Positions 44,111-56,083 of a DNA stretch of 64,000 bases are shown here, in pieces. Both the position numbers and the translations under genes were made by a program. The notes beneath the pieces were generated by a model. The model did no database searches. It saw nothing but the letters and a program-made list of their open reading frames with translations, and was not told where the DNA came from. Position 1 is the stretch's first letter. Each line of letters starts with the position of its first letter. Origin of the DNA: Pseudomonadota bacterium (lineage in GTDB: Bacteria > Pseudomonadota > Gammaproteobacteria > Steroidobacterales > Steroidobacteraceae); the NCBI GenBank assembly GCA_018241425.1, contig JAFEDU010000004.1:186001-250000 (forward strand), written 5' to 3'.

Positions 44111-46168
44111 TTGCCCGAGCCGAGCGCCGTTCCGCTCATCGTGCTGAGCTCCGCCCGCGATCCCGTCGAGGCGATCAACAGCGTGTTGCGTCGCGCCGGC
44201 CACCCGGTGCACTGCACCTGGATCCCGGCGCTGCGCGACCTGGGCGACGCCCTGCCCCAGATCAACCCCGAGCTGCTGCTGCAGGTGGCCGGCACTCCCG
44301 CGGAACTCGGTCCCGCCGTCGAGGTCCGCGACCAGCTCGCCCCGCACGTGCCGCTGCTCCTGCTGGCACCGGCGGTGGACGAGGCGCTGATCGCTGCCGC
44401 CATGGAGCGCGGCGCGCGCGACGTGGTGACGCTGTCCAACCCCGAACGCCTGAAGGCCGTGCTGCTGCGCGAGCTGGCCGTGTACCGCATCCAGCGCTCG
44501 CTGGACACCACCGAGAAATCCGCACACGACGCGCGCAGCCAGCTGAACGTGGTCCTGCAGCGCTCCAACGACGCCATCATCCAGGTGCAGGAGGGCATCG
44601 TCACCGACTGCAACCCGGCCTGGCACGAACTCTACGGCGTCGAGGACGGCATCGCCGGGCAGCCGGTGATGGACCTGTTCGAGGAGTCCACGCACGCCGC
44701 CCTGCGCGGGGCGCTGGCGGCCTGCCTGCAGGGGCGCTGGAGCGACCACGCGCTGCGTGCGAACGCGATGCTCGCCGACGGCACCGTGCTGCCCCTGGAG
44801 GTGACCCTGACCCTCGGGCAGCACGAGGGCGAGCCGTGCGTGCGCCTCGTGGTGCCCTCGCGGCCGCGCGACTCCCAGTACAACCTGCCGGTGCCCGCCC
44901 CGGTGGCCGCGCCGCGGCCGGAACCGGCGGCGGGCCTGCTGCGCCGCCCGGAGCTGCTGGAGGCCCTCGGCGAGCGCCTCGCGACGCCGAGCCCGGGCGG
45001 CATGCGCTGCCTGGCGTTGCTGCGCATCGACAAGTTCGCGCTGCTGGAGCGCACCATCGGCGCCACTGCCAGCGAAGAGGTGATCTCGGAGGTCGCGCGC
45101 CTGGTGAAGGACTCGCTGCACCCGAAGGAGATCGCCGGCCGCTTCGGCGGCGTGCGCTTCCTGGCGCTGCTGGAGCGCGGCAACGAACACGACATCACCG
45201 CCTGGAGCGAGCGCATGCTGGCGCGCGTGCAGCGCCACATCATGCGCATCCGCGACAAGTCGGTCGGGGTGACCTGCAGCATCGGCCTGTCGGTGGTCTC
45301 CCCCGGCGAGCCCAAGCTCGACGCCATCATCCAGGACGCCATCGAGAGCAACCGCAAGGCCACCTCGCGCGGCGGCAACCAGAGCATCATCTCCGACCGC
45401 GCCGACAACGACAGCCGCGTGATGTCCTACGACCAGGTCTGGGTCAAGCACATCAAGGCGGCGCTCATGGAGAACCGCTTCCGCCTGGTGCAGCAGCCGA
45501 TCGCGAGCCTGCAGGGCGACGACCCGGGCATGTACGACGTGCTGGTGCGCATGATCGACCAGCAGGGCAAGGAAGTGCTGCCCTCGGAGTTCATGGCGGC
45601 CGCCGGCCGCAACGACCTCATGAAGAACATCGACCGCTGGGTGGTCGGGGCCTCGCTCTCCTTCGCGGCGCAGAAGAAGCCCGAGTGCCTGTTCGTGCGC
45701 CTGTCGCGCGACACCGCCCGGGATGCGGCCTTCGTCGAGTGGCTGGACAACCACCTGCGCACCTCGCGTGCCGAGCCGCACCGGCTGTGCTTCCAGGTCA
45801 CCGAGGAAGGGGCCGCGAGCCACGTGCCGGAAGTGACCGCGCTCGCCGCGGCGCTGCGCGAGCGCCGCTTCCGCTTCGCCCTCGAGGGCTTCGGCTCCGG
45901 CCGCGACAGCACCGGGATGCTCGAGTCCGTGCCGCTGGATTTCGTGAAGATCGACGGCACCCTGGTACAGGACCTCGCCGGTGACCCGCAGCTGCAGAGC
46001 CGCGTGCGCATCCTGGTCGAGGCCGCGCGCCGCAAGGGCATCCACACCATCGCCGAGCGCGTCGAGGATGCCAACACCATGGCGGTGCTATGGCAGATCG
46101 GCGTGCAGTACATCCAGGGCTACTTCGTCAACGCCCCCGAGGAAGTGGTGCTGCGCGCCGAGCGCTGA
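44111..46168 (+). CDS. FimX-like degenerate GGDEF-EAL protein with REC-like and PAS domains
   Basis: About 685 residues from TTG 44111, chosen because GGAGAG lies 7 bases upstream and the promoter overlaps earlier starts (ATG 44069 is the alternative). Order: receiver-like (1-125), PAS (about 145-255), GGDEF-like (about 285-435) with GGVRF replacing GGDEF, and EAL-like (about 450-683) with DVL replacing EAL. Both catalytic motifs are lost, as in Pseudomonas FimX, which binds c-di-GMP and controls type IV pili. The EAL part is otherwise well conserved (DFVKIDGTLVQDL, GVQYIQGYFV). A c-di-GMP effector role is likely. Confidence 0.88.
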   Translation: MPEPSAVPLIVLSSARDPVEAINSVLRRAGHPVHCTWIPALRDLGDALPQINPELLLQVAGTPAELGPAVEVRDQLAPHVPLLLLAPAVDEALIAAAMERGARDVVTLSNPERLKAVLLRELAVYRIQRSLDTTEKSAHDARSQLNVVLQRSNDAIIQVQEGIVTDCNPAWHELYGVEDGIAGQPVMDLFEESTHAALRGALAACLQGRWSDHALRANAMLADGTVLPLEVTLTLGQHEGEPCVRLVVPSRPRDSQYNLPVPAPVAAPRPEPAAGLLRRPELLEALGERLATPSPGGMRCLALLRIDKFALLERTIGATASEEVISEVARLVKDSLHPKEIAGRFGGVRFLALLERGNEHDITAWSERMLARVQRHIMRIRDKSVGVTCSIGLSVVSPGEPKLDAIIQDAIESNRKATSRGGNQSIISDRADNDSRVMSYDQVWVKHIKAALMENRFRLVQQPIASLQGDDPGMYDVLVRMIDQQGKEVLPSEFMAAAGRNDLMKNIDRWVVGASLSFAAQKKPECLFVRLSRDTARDAAFVEWLDNHLRTSRAEPHRLCFQVTEEGAASHVPEVTALAAALRERRFRFALEGFGSGRDSTGMLESVPLDFVKIDGTLVQDLAGDPQLQSRVRILVEAARRKGIHTIAERVEDANTMAVLWQIGVQYIQGYFVNAPEEVVLRAER

Positions 46169-46178
46169 CGCACGGCCA

Positions 46179-46198
46179 CCCCGCCGTCCCTGGCGGGG
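46179..46198. terminator. Terminator-like hairpin between FimX-like gene and porin gene
   Basis: CCCCGCC (46179-46185) pairs with GGCGGGG (46192-46198) around a 6-base loop, between convergent genes. It lacks a T-tract. Confidence 0.5.
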
Positions 46199-46221
46199 CG
46201 CGCGCAACCTCAAGGCCGACC

Positions 46222-47757
46222 TCAGAAGGCGATGCCGAGGCCGAGGTCCCAGCGCTTGAAGTCGACGTTGTCCTTGAACCACTGGTAGTCGGTCTTCAGC
46301 ACCAGGTGCGGCCCGAGGTAGAAGTTCGCGCCCACCGTCCATACCCGGTCGTACCACACCGGCCAGCGCCCGTAGTCCCCGGGCGCGGCTGACAGCGGCA
46401 CGTCGCCCTCCGGGATCACGGGTCCGGCGGTGCCGTCGTACTTCGAGCCCATGTTGTAGACCTCGTAGCGCACGAACGGGTTTAACTTGTAGTCCCCGTG
46501 TTGCCAGGCCTGCATCGCGCCCTGGAAGTAGTAGCCGTAGAAGGCCGACGGGATCGGGTTGGGCGAGCCGGGGTTGCTCTGGTTGATGAGCGCCGTGTTG
46601 CTGATGGTGCCGCGCGCGTACAGCGCCGTCAGGTCGAACGGCCCCGGGGTCCAGCGCGCGTGCGCCTCCCAGAGGGCGACCCGCTGGTTGCCCGGGATCG
46701 GCGCATTGGGCGGGGCCGGCACCGGCACCGCATCCCCGGTGCTGATCGCAGCCCCGAGGTTGAGGCCGGGCACGCCGTAGTAGCTGAGCGCCAGGTACTG
46801 CGAGAGGTGGCGGCCGTTGGCGAGCGCCAGCTCCTGGTGCGTCGCCTGCAGCGGCGCCACACCGCTGTTCTCCAGGTCCAGGGCCGTGTGGTACGGCGGG
46901 AACTCGGGCGCGAAGTCCCACTTCGACAGGTCGAACCCGGTCGTGACGCCGGCATTCCAGCCGATCCCGAGCGGGGTGTCGCCGTGGAAATTGAGGCCGC
47001 CTTCGCGCCAGGTGCTGGGGATGATCAGCGTCTCGACGAAGTTGCGCTGCACGCCGTAGAAGTTGGTGGGCTCGTGGTGCTCGTTGAGCAGCCCGAACGG
47101 CATGAGGAACAGCCCGGCGCGCGCGGTCACGTAGTCGTTCAGGTGGCGGTCGACGTAGAACTGCTCGACCTCGAACTCCCCGGGATCATCGGCGGAGGCC
47201 ACCGCGTGCTCCACCTCGTACTCGGAGTTGAACTCGGTCTTCTCGTCGAACTGGTAGCCGATGCCGAACACCGCGCGCGCCAGGTCGAACTGGCTGTCCT
47301 GACGCTCGCTGGTCGGGTTCGTGTAGTACACCTCGCCGTAGCCCCACAGCCGCAGCCCGGTGCCGAAGAGGCCGGGACCGGTCGTACCGGGGCTCGCGGT
47401 CGCGGTCGGCGACAGTGCCGCGGTGCTGGGCAGCGCGGACGCGTTCGGCAGCGCCGAGGTGTTGTCCGGGACCGCTGCGGCGGGCGCCACGGGCACGGCC
47501 TGCGCCACCGGGGCAGTACCGCCCGCGGGCGCGTTCAGCGCGGCGAGCTTGCGGTCCACCTCGGCCTCGTGTTCCTTCAGCGCGCGGTTCTCCTCGGCGA
47601 GGCCCTTGAGCTCGGCCTGGATCTGCTGGAGCTGCTGCTGCAGGGCCTTGAGGGTCGCGGCATCGTCGCCTGCGGCCTGTGCGGGGCCGCCTGTCAGTGC
47701 AGCCGCGGTGGCGAGCGCCAGGGACCAGGAGCCGGGACGGTGTGACTTTCGGTTCAT
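46222..47757 (-). CDS. Outer membrane porin with N-terminal coiled coil
   Basis: About 511 residues from ATG 47757 (GGAAG 8 bases upstream). A signal peptide is followed by a short coiled coil (about 30-70, LKALQQQLQQIQAELKGLAEE), an Ala/Thr/Pro-rich linker and a large beta-barrel with many YxxGxxF-type strands, ending in Phe (DLGLGIAF). The coiled coil and barrel resemble phosphate-selective (OprP/OprO) and DcaP-type porins. Substrate is unknown. It follows the di-heme peroxidase gene by about 40 bases and is probably in the same iron-controlled operon. Confidence 0.85.
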   Translation of the reverse strand: MNRKSHRPGSWSLALATAAALTGGPAQAAGDDAATLKALQQQLQQIQAELKGLAEENRALKEHEAEVDRKLAALNAPAGGTAPVAQAVPVAPAAAVPDNTSALPNASALPSTAALSPTATASPGTTGPGLFGTGLRLWGYGEVYYTNPTSERQDSQFDLARAVFGIGYQFDEKTEFNSEYEVEHAVASADDPGEFEVEQFYVDRHLNDYVTARAGLFLMPFGLLNEHHEPTNFYGVQRNFVETLIIPSTWREGGLNFHGDTPLGIGWNAGVTTGFDLSKWDFAPEFPPYHTALDLENSGVAPLQATHQELALANGRHLSQYLALSYYGVPGLNLGAAISTGDAVPVPAPPNAPIPGNQRVALWEAHARWTPGPFDLTALYARGTISNTALINQSNPGSPNPIPSAFYGYYFQGAMQAWQHGDYKLNPFVRYEVYNMGSKYDGTAGPVIPEGDVPLSAAPGDYGRWPVWYDRVWTVGANFYLGPHLVLKTDYQWFKDNVDFKRWDLGLGIAF

Positions 47758-47797
47758 GACGAGGGCTTCCATTGCAGGATCGCGGATGAGTTGAGGC

Positions 47798-49246
47798 TCA
47801 CGGGGCGCCGGCAGCGCACTGCGCCGGCACGTCGTAGGCGGACGGGTTCTGGGGGTTGTAGCCGTCGGTCAGGGTGCACAGGAACGCGACCAGGTCGTCG
47901 ATCTCCGAGGCATCCAGCGTGGGTGCCTGGCCACCGGCGAAGGCCGGCGGGGTGTAGGGGATCTCCCCGACGTTGACGTTGGCGTCGAAGGCAACCGGCA
48001 GGTCGTTGTACTGGTACGGGTCCGGCGTGCCGTCGGCGGCGAGGTAGGGACTGCCAAGGGGGAAGTACGGGTTGCCGCCGGGCCCTGCGGGAACCGGGGT
48101 CGGGTTGTTGCCGGTGTTGTTGTTGATGTCGCGCGTGACGTACCACTGCACCGCCTTGTGCAGGCTCGGCAGCGCCCCGTTGTGGAAGTACGGGGCCGTG
48201 ATGGCGACGTTGCGCAGCGAGGGCACCTTGAACAGGCCGCACAGCGTGGTCGTCTGCGTGAACACCGGGCGCGGCGCCGGGTCGTCGGCGGCGGGCGCGA
48301 ACGGGCCGCACAGCCCCAGGTCGTAAAAGGCGTACTCGGCATCTGCGGGCACGTTGGTCTGCGCCGGCACGTAGTCGAGCGGCACGCCGCTCACCGGGCT
48401 CTTCGGGTTCCTGAAGTTGGCCGCGATGTTCCAGTTACGCGGGATGCCGATGTTGTCGTAGGTGAAATCGGTGAACAGCGCATGGTCGGCATAGCCCTGG
48501 CGCTGGCTCGGGTGACAGGCGGTGCAGTTGCCCTTGGCGGGGTTGTTGAACAGCGCCATCCCGCGGCTCTCGGCATCGGTGAGCGTCGTCTGCCCCGCGA
48601 GCCACGCATCGAACTTGCTCGTGAAGGGTGCGAACTGGGGGGACTCGGTCTCGAAGGCCGCGATGGCATCGCCCATGGCGGCGAGGGTCTTCTGCGGGTC
48701 CGTAAGGATCGCATCGCCGAACGCGGTGACGAACAGCGCGAGCGAGGCCTGCGATGCCTGCAGGCGGCTCACCACCTCGGCGGCATCCTGGTTCGCCATC
48801 TCGAACTCGGTGACGAACGGCATCTGCGCCTGCTGGGCGAGCGAGGAGGCTCGGCCGTCGCGGAAGAAGCCGCCCGTCGGGGTGCCGTCGTCCAGGAAGA
48901 ACGCCGGGGTGAAGCGCGCGTAGAGCAGCGACGGCGTGTTGCGGAACCCCGGCAGGTCCATGTTGCGGCCGCCCAGCGGCACCGGCAGCCCCTTGTCGGT
49001 GGCGGGATCGGCGGTGAAGGCCCGGTTGGGGACGTGGCAGGTCGCACACGACTGGCGTCCCGAGGCCGACAGCGAGGTGTCGAAGAACAGCGCCTGGCCG
49101 GCGAGCGCCTTCGCCGTCAGCGCCGGTGGGGTGGGATTGCTGCCCCCGCCCGACCCGTCACCCCCGCCGCAGCCGGCCAGGAGGCCGAGCGCAAACGCGA
49201 CCGCAGGCGCCGCGCGCCGCCTTGCTGTTCCTGACTCCCCGCTCAC
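47798..49246 (-). CDS. Di-heme cytochrome c peroxidase/MauG family lipoprotein
   Basis: 482 residues with a GTG start. The signal sequence ends in a lipobox (LLAGC, Cys26) and a Gly/Ser spacer, so it is probably anchored in the envelope. Two CxxCH heme c motifs are seen: CATCH (67-71) and CTACH (241-245). Further family motifs are FRNTPSLLYA, FFRDGRASSL and FKVPSLRNVAITAPYFHNGA. It could be a peroxidase or a MauG-like oxidase; the eye cannot separate these. A Fur-like box lies about 40-50 bases upstream. Confidence 0.9.
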   Translation of the reverse strand: MSGESGTARRRAAPAVAFALGLLAGCGGGDGSGGGSNPTPPALTAKALAGQALFFDTSLSASGRQSCATCHVPNRAFTADPATDKGLPVPLGGRNMDLPGFRNTPSLLYARFTPAFFLDDGTPTGGFFRDGRASSLAQQAQMPFVTEFEMANQDAAEVVSRLQASQASLALFVTAFGDAILTDPQKTLAAMGDAIAAFETESPQFAPFTSKFDAWLAGQTTLTDAESRGMALFNNPAKGNCTACHPSQRQGYADHALFTDFTYDNIGIPRNWNIAANFRNPKSPVSGVPLDYVPAQTNVPADAEYAFYDLGLCGPFAPAADDPAPRPVFTQTTTLCGLFKVPSLRNVAITAPYFHNGALPSLHKAVQWYVTRDINNNTGNNPTPVPAGPGGNPYFPLGSPYLAADGTPDPYQYNDLPVAFDANVNVGEIPYTPPAFAGGQAPTLDASEIDDLVAFLCTLTDGYNPQNPSAYDVPAQCAAGAP

Positions 49247-49282
49247 GATTCGTCCCGACCTGAGTGTTAAAGAAAATATAAA

Positions 49283-49297
49283 TGAGAAGCATTTGCA
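49283..49297. promoter_or_regulatory. Fur-like box upstream of di-heme peroxidase operon
   Basis: TGAGAAGCATTTGCA matches the 7-1-7 Fur consensus at 10 of 14 positions. It lies in an AT-rich island (49268-49305), 37-51 bases upstream of the GTG start of the di-heme cytochrome gene. Confidence 0.6.
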
Positions 49298-49361
49298 TTT
49301 GCAACATCAGGCCGACAGACGGCATCCCTGCCGAGGGGTCAGCTGACAGGGATAGGGACGG

Positions 49362-51629
49362 TCAGGCCGGGGTCGGTGGAAGCCGGGCTTCCATGCGGTC
49401 GATCTCGCGCGGCCAGCCGCGGCGGAGCACGGCGCCGCGCTGGGCGCGCTCGCCGACGTACTCCTGCAGCTCGCGCCAGTCGAGCTCCTTGTGCTTCTCC
49501 CCGGCCCACAGCACCAGGGTCGCCTTGGGCGGGACGACCGCGACGGCGGTCATGAGCTCCGTGCGCGCACTCGCCTTCTTGCCCGGAATGTCATAGAGCT
49601 TGTTGCCCTTGCCCTTGGGCATCTCCGGGACCTCGCTCACGGGGAAGGCCAGCAACTTGCCCTCGCCCGAGACCACCGCGACGAGGCTGTCCGGGGACAG
49701 CACCGGTGCCGGGGCGAGCACGTGGGCGTTCTCGGGCACGGACAGTACCGTCTTGCCGGCGCGCCGGTCGGTCACCAGGTCTTTCAGGCGCGCGGTGAAC
49801 CCGTAGCCCGCATCGGTGGCCAGCAGCCACAGGTCCTCGGGCTCGCCGATCATGACGCCGGCAAACTTGGCGCCGTCGGGTGGATCGAGCCTGCCGGAGA
49901 GCGGCTCGCCGTGGCCGCGCGCCGAGGGCAGCGAGTGCGCGGGCAGCGAATAGGTACGCCCGGTGCTGTCGATGAAGATGGCCGCCTGGAGACTGCGCCC
50001 GCGGGCGAGCGCCTGGAAGCCATCGCCCCCCTTGTAGGCGAGCGCTGCGGCCTCGACCTCGTGGCCCTTGGCCGAGCGCACGAAGCCGCCGGTGGACAGC
50101 ACCACGGTCACCGGCTCGTTCGGGATGAGGCTCGTCTCGTCGATCGCCTGCGCGGCCTCGCGCTCGATGATCTTGGTGCGGCGCTCGTCGCCGTACTTCT
50201 CGGCATCCGCCTTGATCTCCGTGGCGATCAGCTTCTTCAGGCGCGCCTTGCTCTTGAGCGTGCCCTCGAGCTCGTCGCGCTCCGCGGCCAGCGCCTTCTG
50301 CTCGTCGCGGATCTTCATCTCCTCGAGCTTGGCGAGGTGGCGCAGGCGCGTGTTGAGGATCTCCTCGGCCTGCTCGTCGGACAGCTTGAAGCGTTTCATC
50401 AGCACCGGCTTCGGCTCGTCCTCGCGCCGGATGATGCGGATCACCTCGTCGAGGTTGAGGAAGGCGATGAGCAGGCCGTCGAGGATGTGCAGGCGCCGGT
50501 TCACCTTGCCGAGGCGGTGCTCGAGACGCCGCGTCACGGTGCGCGTGCGGAACTCGAGCCACTCGGTGAGGATGTCCCGCAGCGACATCACGCGCGGGCG
50601 GCCATCGAGGCCGATCACGTTCAGGTTGACGCGGTAGTTGCGCTCGAGGTCCGTGGTCGCGAACAGGTGGTTCATGACCTCGGCCAGGTCCACGCGGTTC
50701 GAGCGCGGCACTAGCACCAGGCGCGTCGGGTTCTCGTGGTCGGACTCGTCGCGCAGGTCATCGATCATGGGCAGCTTCTTCGCCCGCATCTGCTCGGCGA
50801 TCTGCTCCTGCACCTTGGTCGGGGAGACCTGGTACGGGAAGGCCGTGATGACGACGTTGCCGTCCTCCATCTCCCAGGTGGCGCGCGCCTTGAAGGTGCC
50901 GATGCCCTTGTCGTAGAACTCCTTGAGGTCGGCACGCGGGGAGATGATCTCGGCGCCCGTCGGCAGGTCCGGCCCGCGCACGTGCTTCATGAGCGCCGCG
51001 GTGGTGGCCTCCGGCTCGTCGAGCAGGTGGATGCAGGCGGCGGCGACCTCGCGCAGGTTGTGCGGCGGGATGTCGGTGGCCATGCCTACCGCGATGCCGG
51101 TGGTGCCGTTCAGGAGCAGGTTCGGCAGGCGCGCCGGCAGGAACGAGGGCTCCTCGCGCGAACCGTCGTAGTTGGGCACCCAGTCAACCGTGCCGTCGGA
51201 CAGCTCGCCGAGCAGCACCTCGGCGTAGCGCGTGAGCTTGGCCTCGGTGTAGCGCATGGCCGCGAAGGACTTCGGGTCGTCCTGCGAGCCCCAGTTGCCC
51301 TGCCCGTCCACCAGCGGGTAGCGGTAGGCGAACGGCTGCGCCATCAGCACCATCGCCTCGTAGCAGGCGGTGTCGCCGTGCGGGTGGAACTTGCCGAGCA
51401 CGTCGCCCACCGTGAGCGCCGCCTTCTTGTGCTTGTTGGCGGCGGCAAGCCCGAGCTCGCTCATCGCGTAGGTGATGCGCCGCTGCACCGGCTTCAGGCC
51501 ATCGCCGAGGAAGGGCAGCGCGCGGTCGAGGATGACGTACATCGAATAGTCGAGGTACGCCTTCTCGGTGAAGGCGCGCAGCGGCTGGCGCTCCACGCCC
51601 TCGAAGTTGAGCTCCTGGTTCTCCGGCAC
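49362..51629 (-). CDS. parC: DNA topoisomerase IV subunit A
   Basis: About 755 residues from GTG 51629, 2 bases after the parE stop; longer frames run into parE. It is the DNA cleavage subunit of topoisomerase IV, which decatenates chromosomes. The catalytic tyrosine is in [11 protein letters not shown]. The quinolone-determining region reads [11 protein letters not shown], with Thr where E. coli has Ser80 and the Glu84 equivalent kept. A C-terminal beta-pinwheel domain follows (about residues 490-740). Confidence 0.96.
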   Translation of the reverse strand: MPENQELNFEGVERQPLRAFTEKAYLDYSMYVILDRALPFLGDGLKPVQRRITYAMSELGLAAANKHKKAALTVGDVLGKFHPHGDTACYEAMVLMAQPFAYRYPLVDGQGNWGSQDDPKSFAAMRYTEAKLTRYAEVLLGELSDGTVDWVPNYDGSREEPSFLPARLPNLLLNGTTGIAVGMATDIPPHNLREVAAACIHLLDEPEATTAALMKHVRGPDLPTGAEIISPRADLKEFYDKGIGTFKARATWEMEDGNVVITAFPYQVSPTKVQEQIAEQMRAKKLPMIDDLRDESDHENPTRLVLVPRSNRVDLAEVMNHLFATTDLERNYRVNLNVIGLDGRPRVMSLRDILTEWLEFRTRTVTRRLEHRLGKVNRRLHILDGLLIAFLNLDEVIRIIRREDEPKPVLMKRFKLSDEQAEEILNTRLRHLAKLEEMKIRDEQKALAAERDELEGTLKSKARLKKLIATEIKADAEKYGDERRTKIIEREAAQAIDETSLIPNEPVTVVLSTGGFVRSAKGHEVEAAALAYKGGDGFQALARGRSLQAAIFIDSTGRTYSLPAHSLPSARGHGEPLSGRLDPPDGAKFAGVMIGEPEDLWLLATDAGYGFTARLKDLVTDRRAGKTVLSVPENAHVLAPAPVLSPDSLVAVVSGEGKLLAFPVSEVPEMPKGKGNKLYDIPGKKASARTELMTAVAVVPPKATLVLWAGEKHKELDWRELQEYVGERAQRGAVLRRGWPREIDRMEARLPPTPA

Positions 51630-51631
51630 GG

Positions 51632-53524
<1,893 letters not shown>

Positions 53525-53633
53525 TGCCGGTGATGCAGCACTCGTGCGGGCGGCGCGCGGATGCGCGCCGGCGCGAGTGTAGCAGCAAGGCGCCGCGGCT
53601 TGGGCGCCTCGATCGCGGTGCGATCGCGTGGAT

Positions 53634-54212
53634 TTAGCTGAGGTCCTGCACCAGTGCGTGGCGCACCGCGTCGCTGACGCGCACGTGATGCTGGTAGGCC
53701 GGGTGATCGATGCCCGCGCTCAGGGCGGCGTCGCCATGGAGCGACTGCGCCATCGCGTCCGTGAGCTCGAAGCGCAGGAAGTGCACCGCCGAGGTCTTCT
53801 GCGCGTTCTCGCGCTCGAGGTCCTCGTCCGCGATGGCGTAGACGCGCGGCTGCCCGGCCACCTCCACGTAGCAGCGATCCTCGACGCCCTTCAGGCGCGC
53901 GAGCGCCCCGGCCCGCTCGGCCGGGTCGAACTCCAGCAGCAGAGTCACCTTCCAGTTCCTGCCGTCGGGAATCAGCGGGTTGTAGGCGCCGAGCTCCTCC
54001 TCGATGCCCTCGGGCTCGAAGATGCGCTCGGTGCGCAGCATCTCCTGGATCTGGTACTGGACCGTGAGCCGGTCCTCGAACAGCCAGGTCGCGTTCGGGC
54101 CGACCGCCAGCTGGCGCAGCGCCTTGTGCCTGAGCACGCGGGCCCGGAACGCCGGGCGCTCGCGCGCGTACTGCTCGAGCGACATGAGGTCTGAGACGGC
54201 GAGTGGGCTCAT
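53634..54212 (-). CDS. DUF3501 family protein
   Basis: 192 residues, soluble, no signal peptide. It matches the DUF3501 family, recognised from [40 protein letters not shown]. Function is unknown. It is the last gene of a rubrerythrin, Fe-S oxidoreductase, DUF3501 row (4-base gap to the Fe-S gene), a grouping found in many proteobacteria. Involvement in peroxide defence or thiol/metal repair is an inference from this context. Confidence 0.85.
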   Translation of the reverse strand: MSPLAVSDLMSLEQYARERPAFRARVLRHKALRQLAVGPNATWLFEDRLTVQYQIQEMLRTERIFEPEGIEEELGAYNPLIPDGRNWKVTLLLEFDPAERAGALARLKGVEDRCYVEVAGQPRVYAIADEDLERENAQKTSAVHFLRFELTDAMAQSLHGDAALSAGIDHPAYQHHVRVSDAVRHALVQDLS

Positions 54213-54215
54213 GGG

Positions 54216-55604
54216 TCAGATTCCGTAGGCCTGGCGCAGCAGCTGCAGCGGGTGCTCCGGCGCGCGCTTGTCGGTGAGGATGCTCTGGATCTGGTGGCCG
54301 GCCATCGGGCAGTCGCTCGAGTAGTGCGCGCCCTTGCCGTTCTCGACGCGCTGGGCCACGGGCTTGCCGATCTTGACCGCGGCGGCGCGGTACTCCTCCT
54401 TCACCCCGTAGGTGCCGTCGTGCCCCGAGCAGCGCTCGATGACCTCCACGGTGGTGTCGGGGACGAGCTTGAGCACGTCGCGGGTCTTGAGCCCGATGTT
54501 CTGCACCCGCAGGTGGCAGGCGACGTGGTAGCTCACCTTGCCCAGGGGGCTCTTGAAGTCGGTGCGCAGCAGGCCCGCGCCGTGGCGGAGCATGAGGTAC
54601 TCGAACGGGTCGAAGATGCGGGAGGCGACCTTCTGCACGTCCGCATCCTCCGGGTACATGAGCGGCAGCTCCTGCTTGAACATCAGCACGCACGAAGGGA
54701 TGGGAGCCACGATGTCGTAGCCGGCCGACACCGCCGCCAGCAGCTGCGGGATGTTCTCCTCCTTGTGGCGCGCCACGGCCTCGAGGTCGCCCAGTTCCAG
54801 GCGCGGCATGCCGCAACAGCGCTCGCGCGCGAGCAGGGTCACCGCGATCCCGTTGTGCTCGAAGATCGCCACCAGGTCCTCATCGAGCCCGGGCTCGTTG
54901 CGGTTGCCGTAGCAGGTGGCGAACAGCGCCACCTTTCCGGTGGTGGCGGGGGTCGCCGTGGGGGCGGAGGCGGCAGCCGGCGGGTGGGTCGCCGTCCCGA
55001 GGCGCTTCAGCCGGTCGCGCGCGGTGCGCGAGTGGTAGTCGGGGAGCGGCGCGTCGGGGGCAACGCCCAGGGTCTTTTGCAGGAGCTTGCGGCCCAGGGC
55101 GGAGTGGTTCACGGCGTTGACGATTTCGGCGACCACGGGGATGCCGGCGATCGAGCCGACCGTATCGGTCGCCGCCAGCACCTTCTCGCGCAGGCCGATG
55201 CCCTCGGCGCGGGCGCGCACGGCCTTGGCGCGCAGCATCAGGTGCGGGAAGTCGACGTTCCAGGGATGCGGCGGCACGTACGGGCACTTCGTCATGAAGC
55301 ACATGTCGCACAGGTAGCAGTTGTCGACGACGCCCCAGTAAGCCTTCTTGTCCACCGCGTGGACCTCGCCCTCGCTGGTCGCATCGACGGCGTCGAACAG
55401 GGTCGGGAACGACGCGCACAGGCTGAAGCAGCGCCGGCAGCCGTGGCAGATGTCGAAGACGCGCTCGAGCTCCTTGTCGAGCGCGGCGGCGTCGTAGAAG
55501 GCTTCGGTGCGCCACTCCAGCGGGTGACGCGTGGGGGCCTCGAGGCTGCCTTCGCGCCGGCCCTGCGGGGGCGGCGCGTCCGGGGACTGGCTCATGCGTG
55601 GCAA
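54216..55604 (-). CDS. Fe-S oxidoreductase (ferredoxin plus CCG domains)
   Basis: 462 residues. The N-terminus has two 4Fe-4S ferredoxin motifs: [11 protein letters not shown] (Cys53, 56, 59, 63) and [13 protein letters not shown] (Cys96, 99, 102, 107). Two cysteine-rich CCG-type domains follow, the first with [11 protein letters not shown] and the second with a variant [11 protein letters not shown]. This is the layout of GlpC and heterodisulfide-reductase-like subunits, which pass electrons to or from membrane or thiol partners. No flavoprotein subunit is adjacent, so its partner may be the rubrerythrin. Confidence 0.88.
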   Translation of the reverse strand: MPRMSQSPDAPPPQGRREGSLEAPTRHPLEWRTEAFYDAAALDKELERVFDICHGCRRCFSLCASFPTLFDAVDATSEGEVHAVDKKAYWGVVDNCYLCDMCFMTKCPYVPPHPWNVDFPHLMLRAKAVRARAEGIGLREKVLAATDTVGSIAGIPVVAEIVNAVNHSALGRKLLQKTLGVAPDAPLPDYHSRTARDRLKRLGTATHPPAAASAPTATPATTGKVALFATCYGNRNEPGLDEDLVAIFEHNGIAVTLLARERCCGMPRLELGDLEAVARHKEENIPQLLAAVSAGYDIVAPIPSCVLMFKQELPLMYPEDADVQKVASRIFDPFEYLMLRHGAGLLRTDFKSPLGKVSYHVACHLRVQNIGLKTRDVLKLVPDTTVEVIERCSGHDGTYGVKEEYRAAAVKIGKPVAQRVENGKGAHYSSDCPMAGHQIQSILTDKRAPEHPLQLLRQAYGI

Positions 55605-55616
55605 CTTTCACAAGCA

Positions 55617-55650
55617 CGCACGCGGGCCCGCAAACGCAGGCCCGCGTGCG
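55617..55650. terminator. Hairpin between rubrerythrin and Fe-S oxidoreductase genes
   Basis: A 12-bp stem (CGCACGCGGGCC at 55617-55628 with GGCCCGCGTGCG at 55639-55650) has a 10-base loop, 19 bases after the rubrerythrin stop. With no strong T-tract it may partly attenuate transcription, giving more rubrerythrin than downstream products. Confidence 0.55.
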
Positions 55651-55669
55651 CGTGGTCAGCCGGAAGCGC

Positions 55670-56083
55670 TTACAGCGTGTCGAGCGCCTTCTGGAAGCGG
55701 TTGGCGTGCGAGCGCTCGGCCTTGGCCAGCGTCTCGAACCAGTCCGCGATCTCGGCAAAGCCCTCTTCGCGTGCGGCCTTCGCCATGCCCGGGTACATGT
55801 CGGTGTACTCGTGCGTCTCGCCGGCGATCGCCGCCTTCAGGTTGTCGCGTGTCTCGCCGATCGGCAGTCCGGTTGCCGGATCACCGACCGCCTCGAGGTA
55901 CTCGAGGTGGCCGTGCGCATGGCCCGTCTCGCCCTCGGCGGTCGAGCGGAACACCGTGGACACGTCGTTGAAGCCCTCGATGTCCGCCTTGTTGGCGAAG
56001 TACAGGTAGCGGCGGTTGGCCTGCGACTCACCCGCGAACGCTTCCTTGAGGTTCTTCTCGGTCTTGCTGCCTTTGAGATTCAT
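55670..56083 (-). CDS. Rubrerythrin-like di-iron protein
   Basis: 137 residues from ATG 56083 (GAGG 6 bases upstream). The four-helix di-iron domain is complete, with ligand motifs [43 protein letters not shown] and AERSHANRF. The C-terminal rubredoxin domain of classical rubrerythrin is absent, so an external electron donor is needed. These proteins reduce hydrogen peroxide. The following Fe-S oxidoreductase is a candidate donor. Confidence 0.92.
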   Translation of the reverse strand: MNLKGSKTEKNLKEAFAGESQANRRYLYFANKADIEGFNDVSTVFRSTAEGETGHAHGHLEYLEAVGDPATGLPIGETRDNLKAAIAGETHEYTDMYPGMAKAAREEGFAEIADWFETLAKAERSHANRFQKALDTL

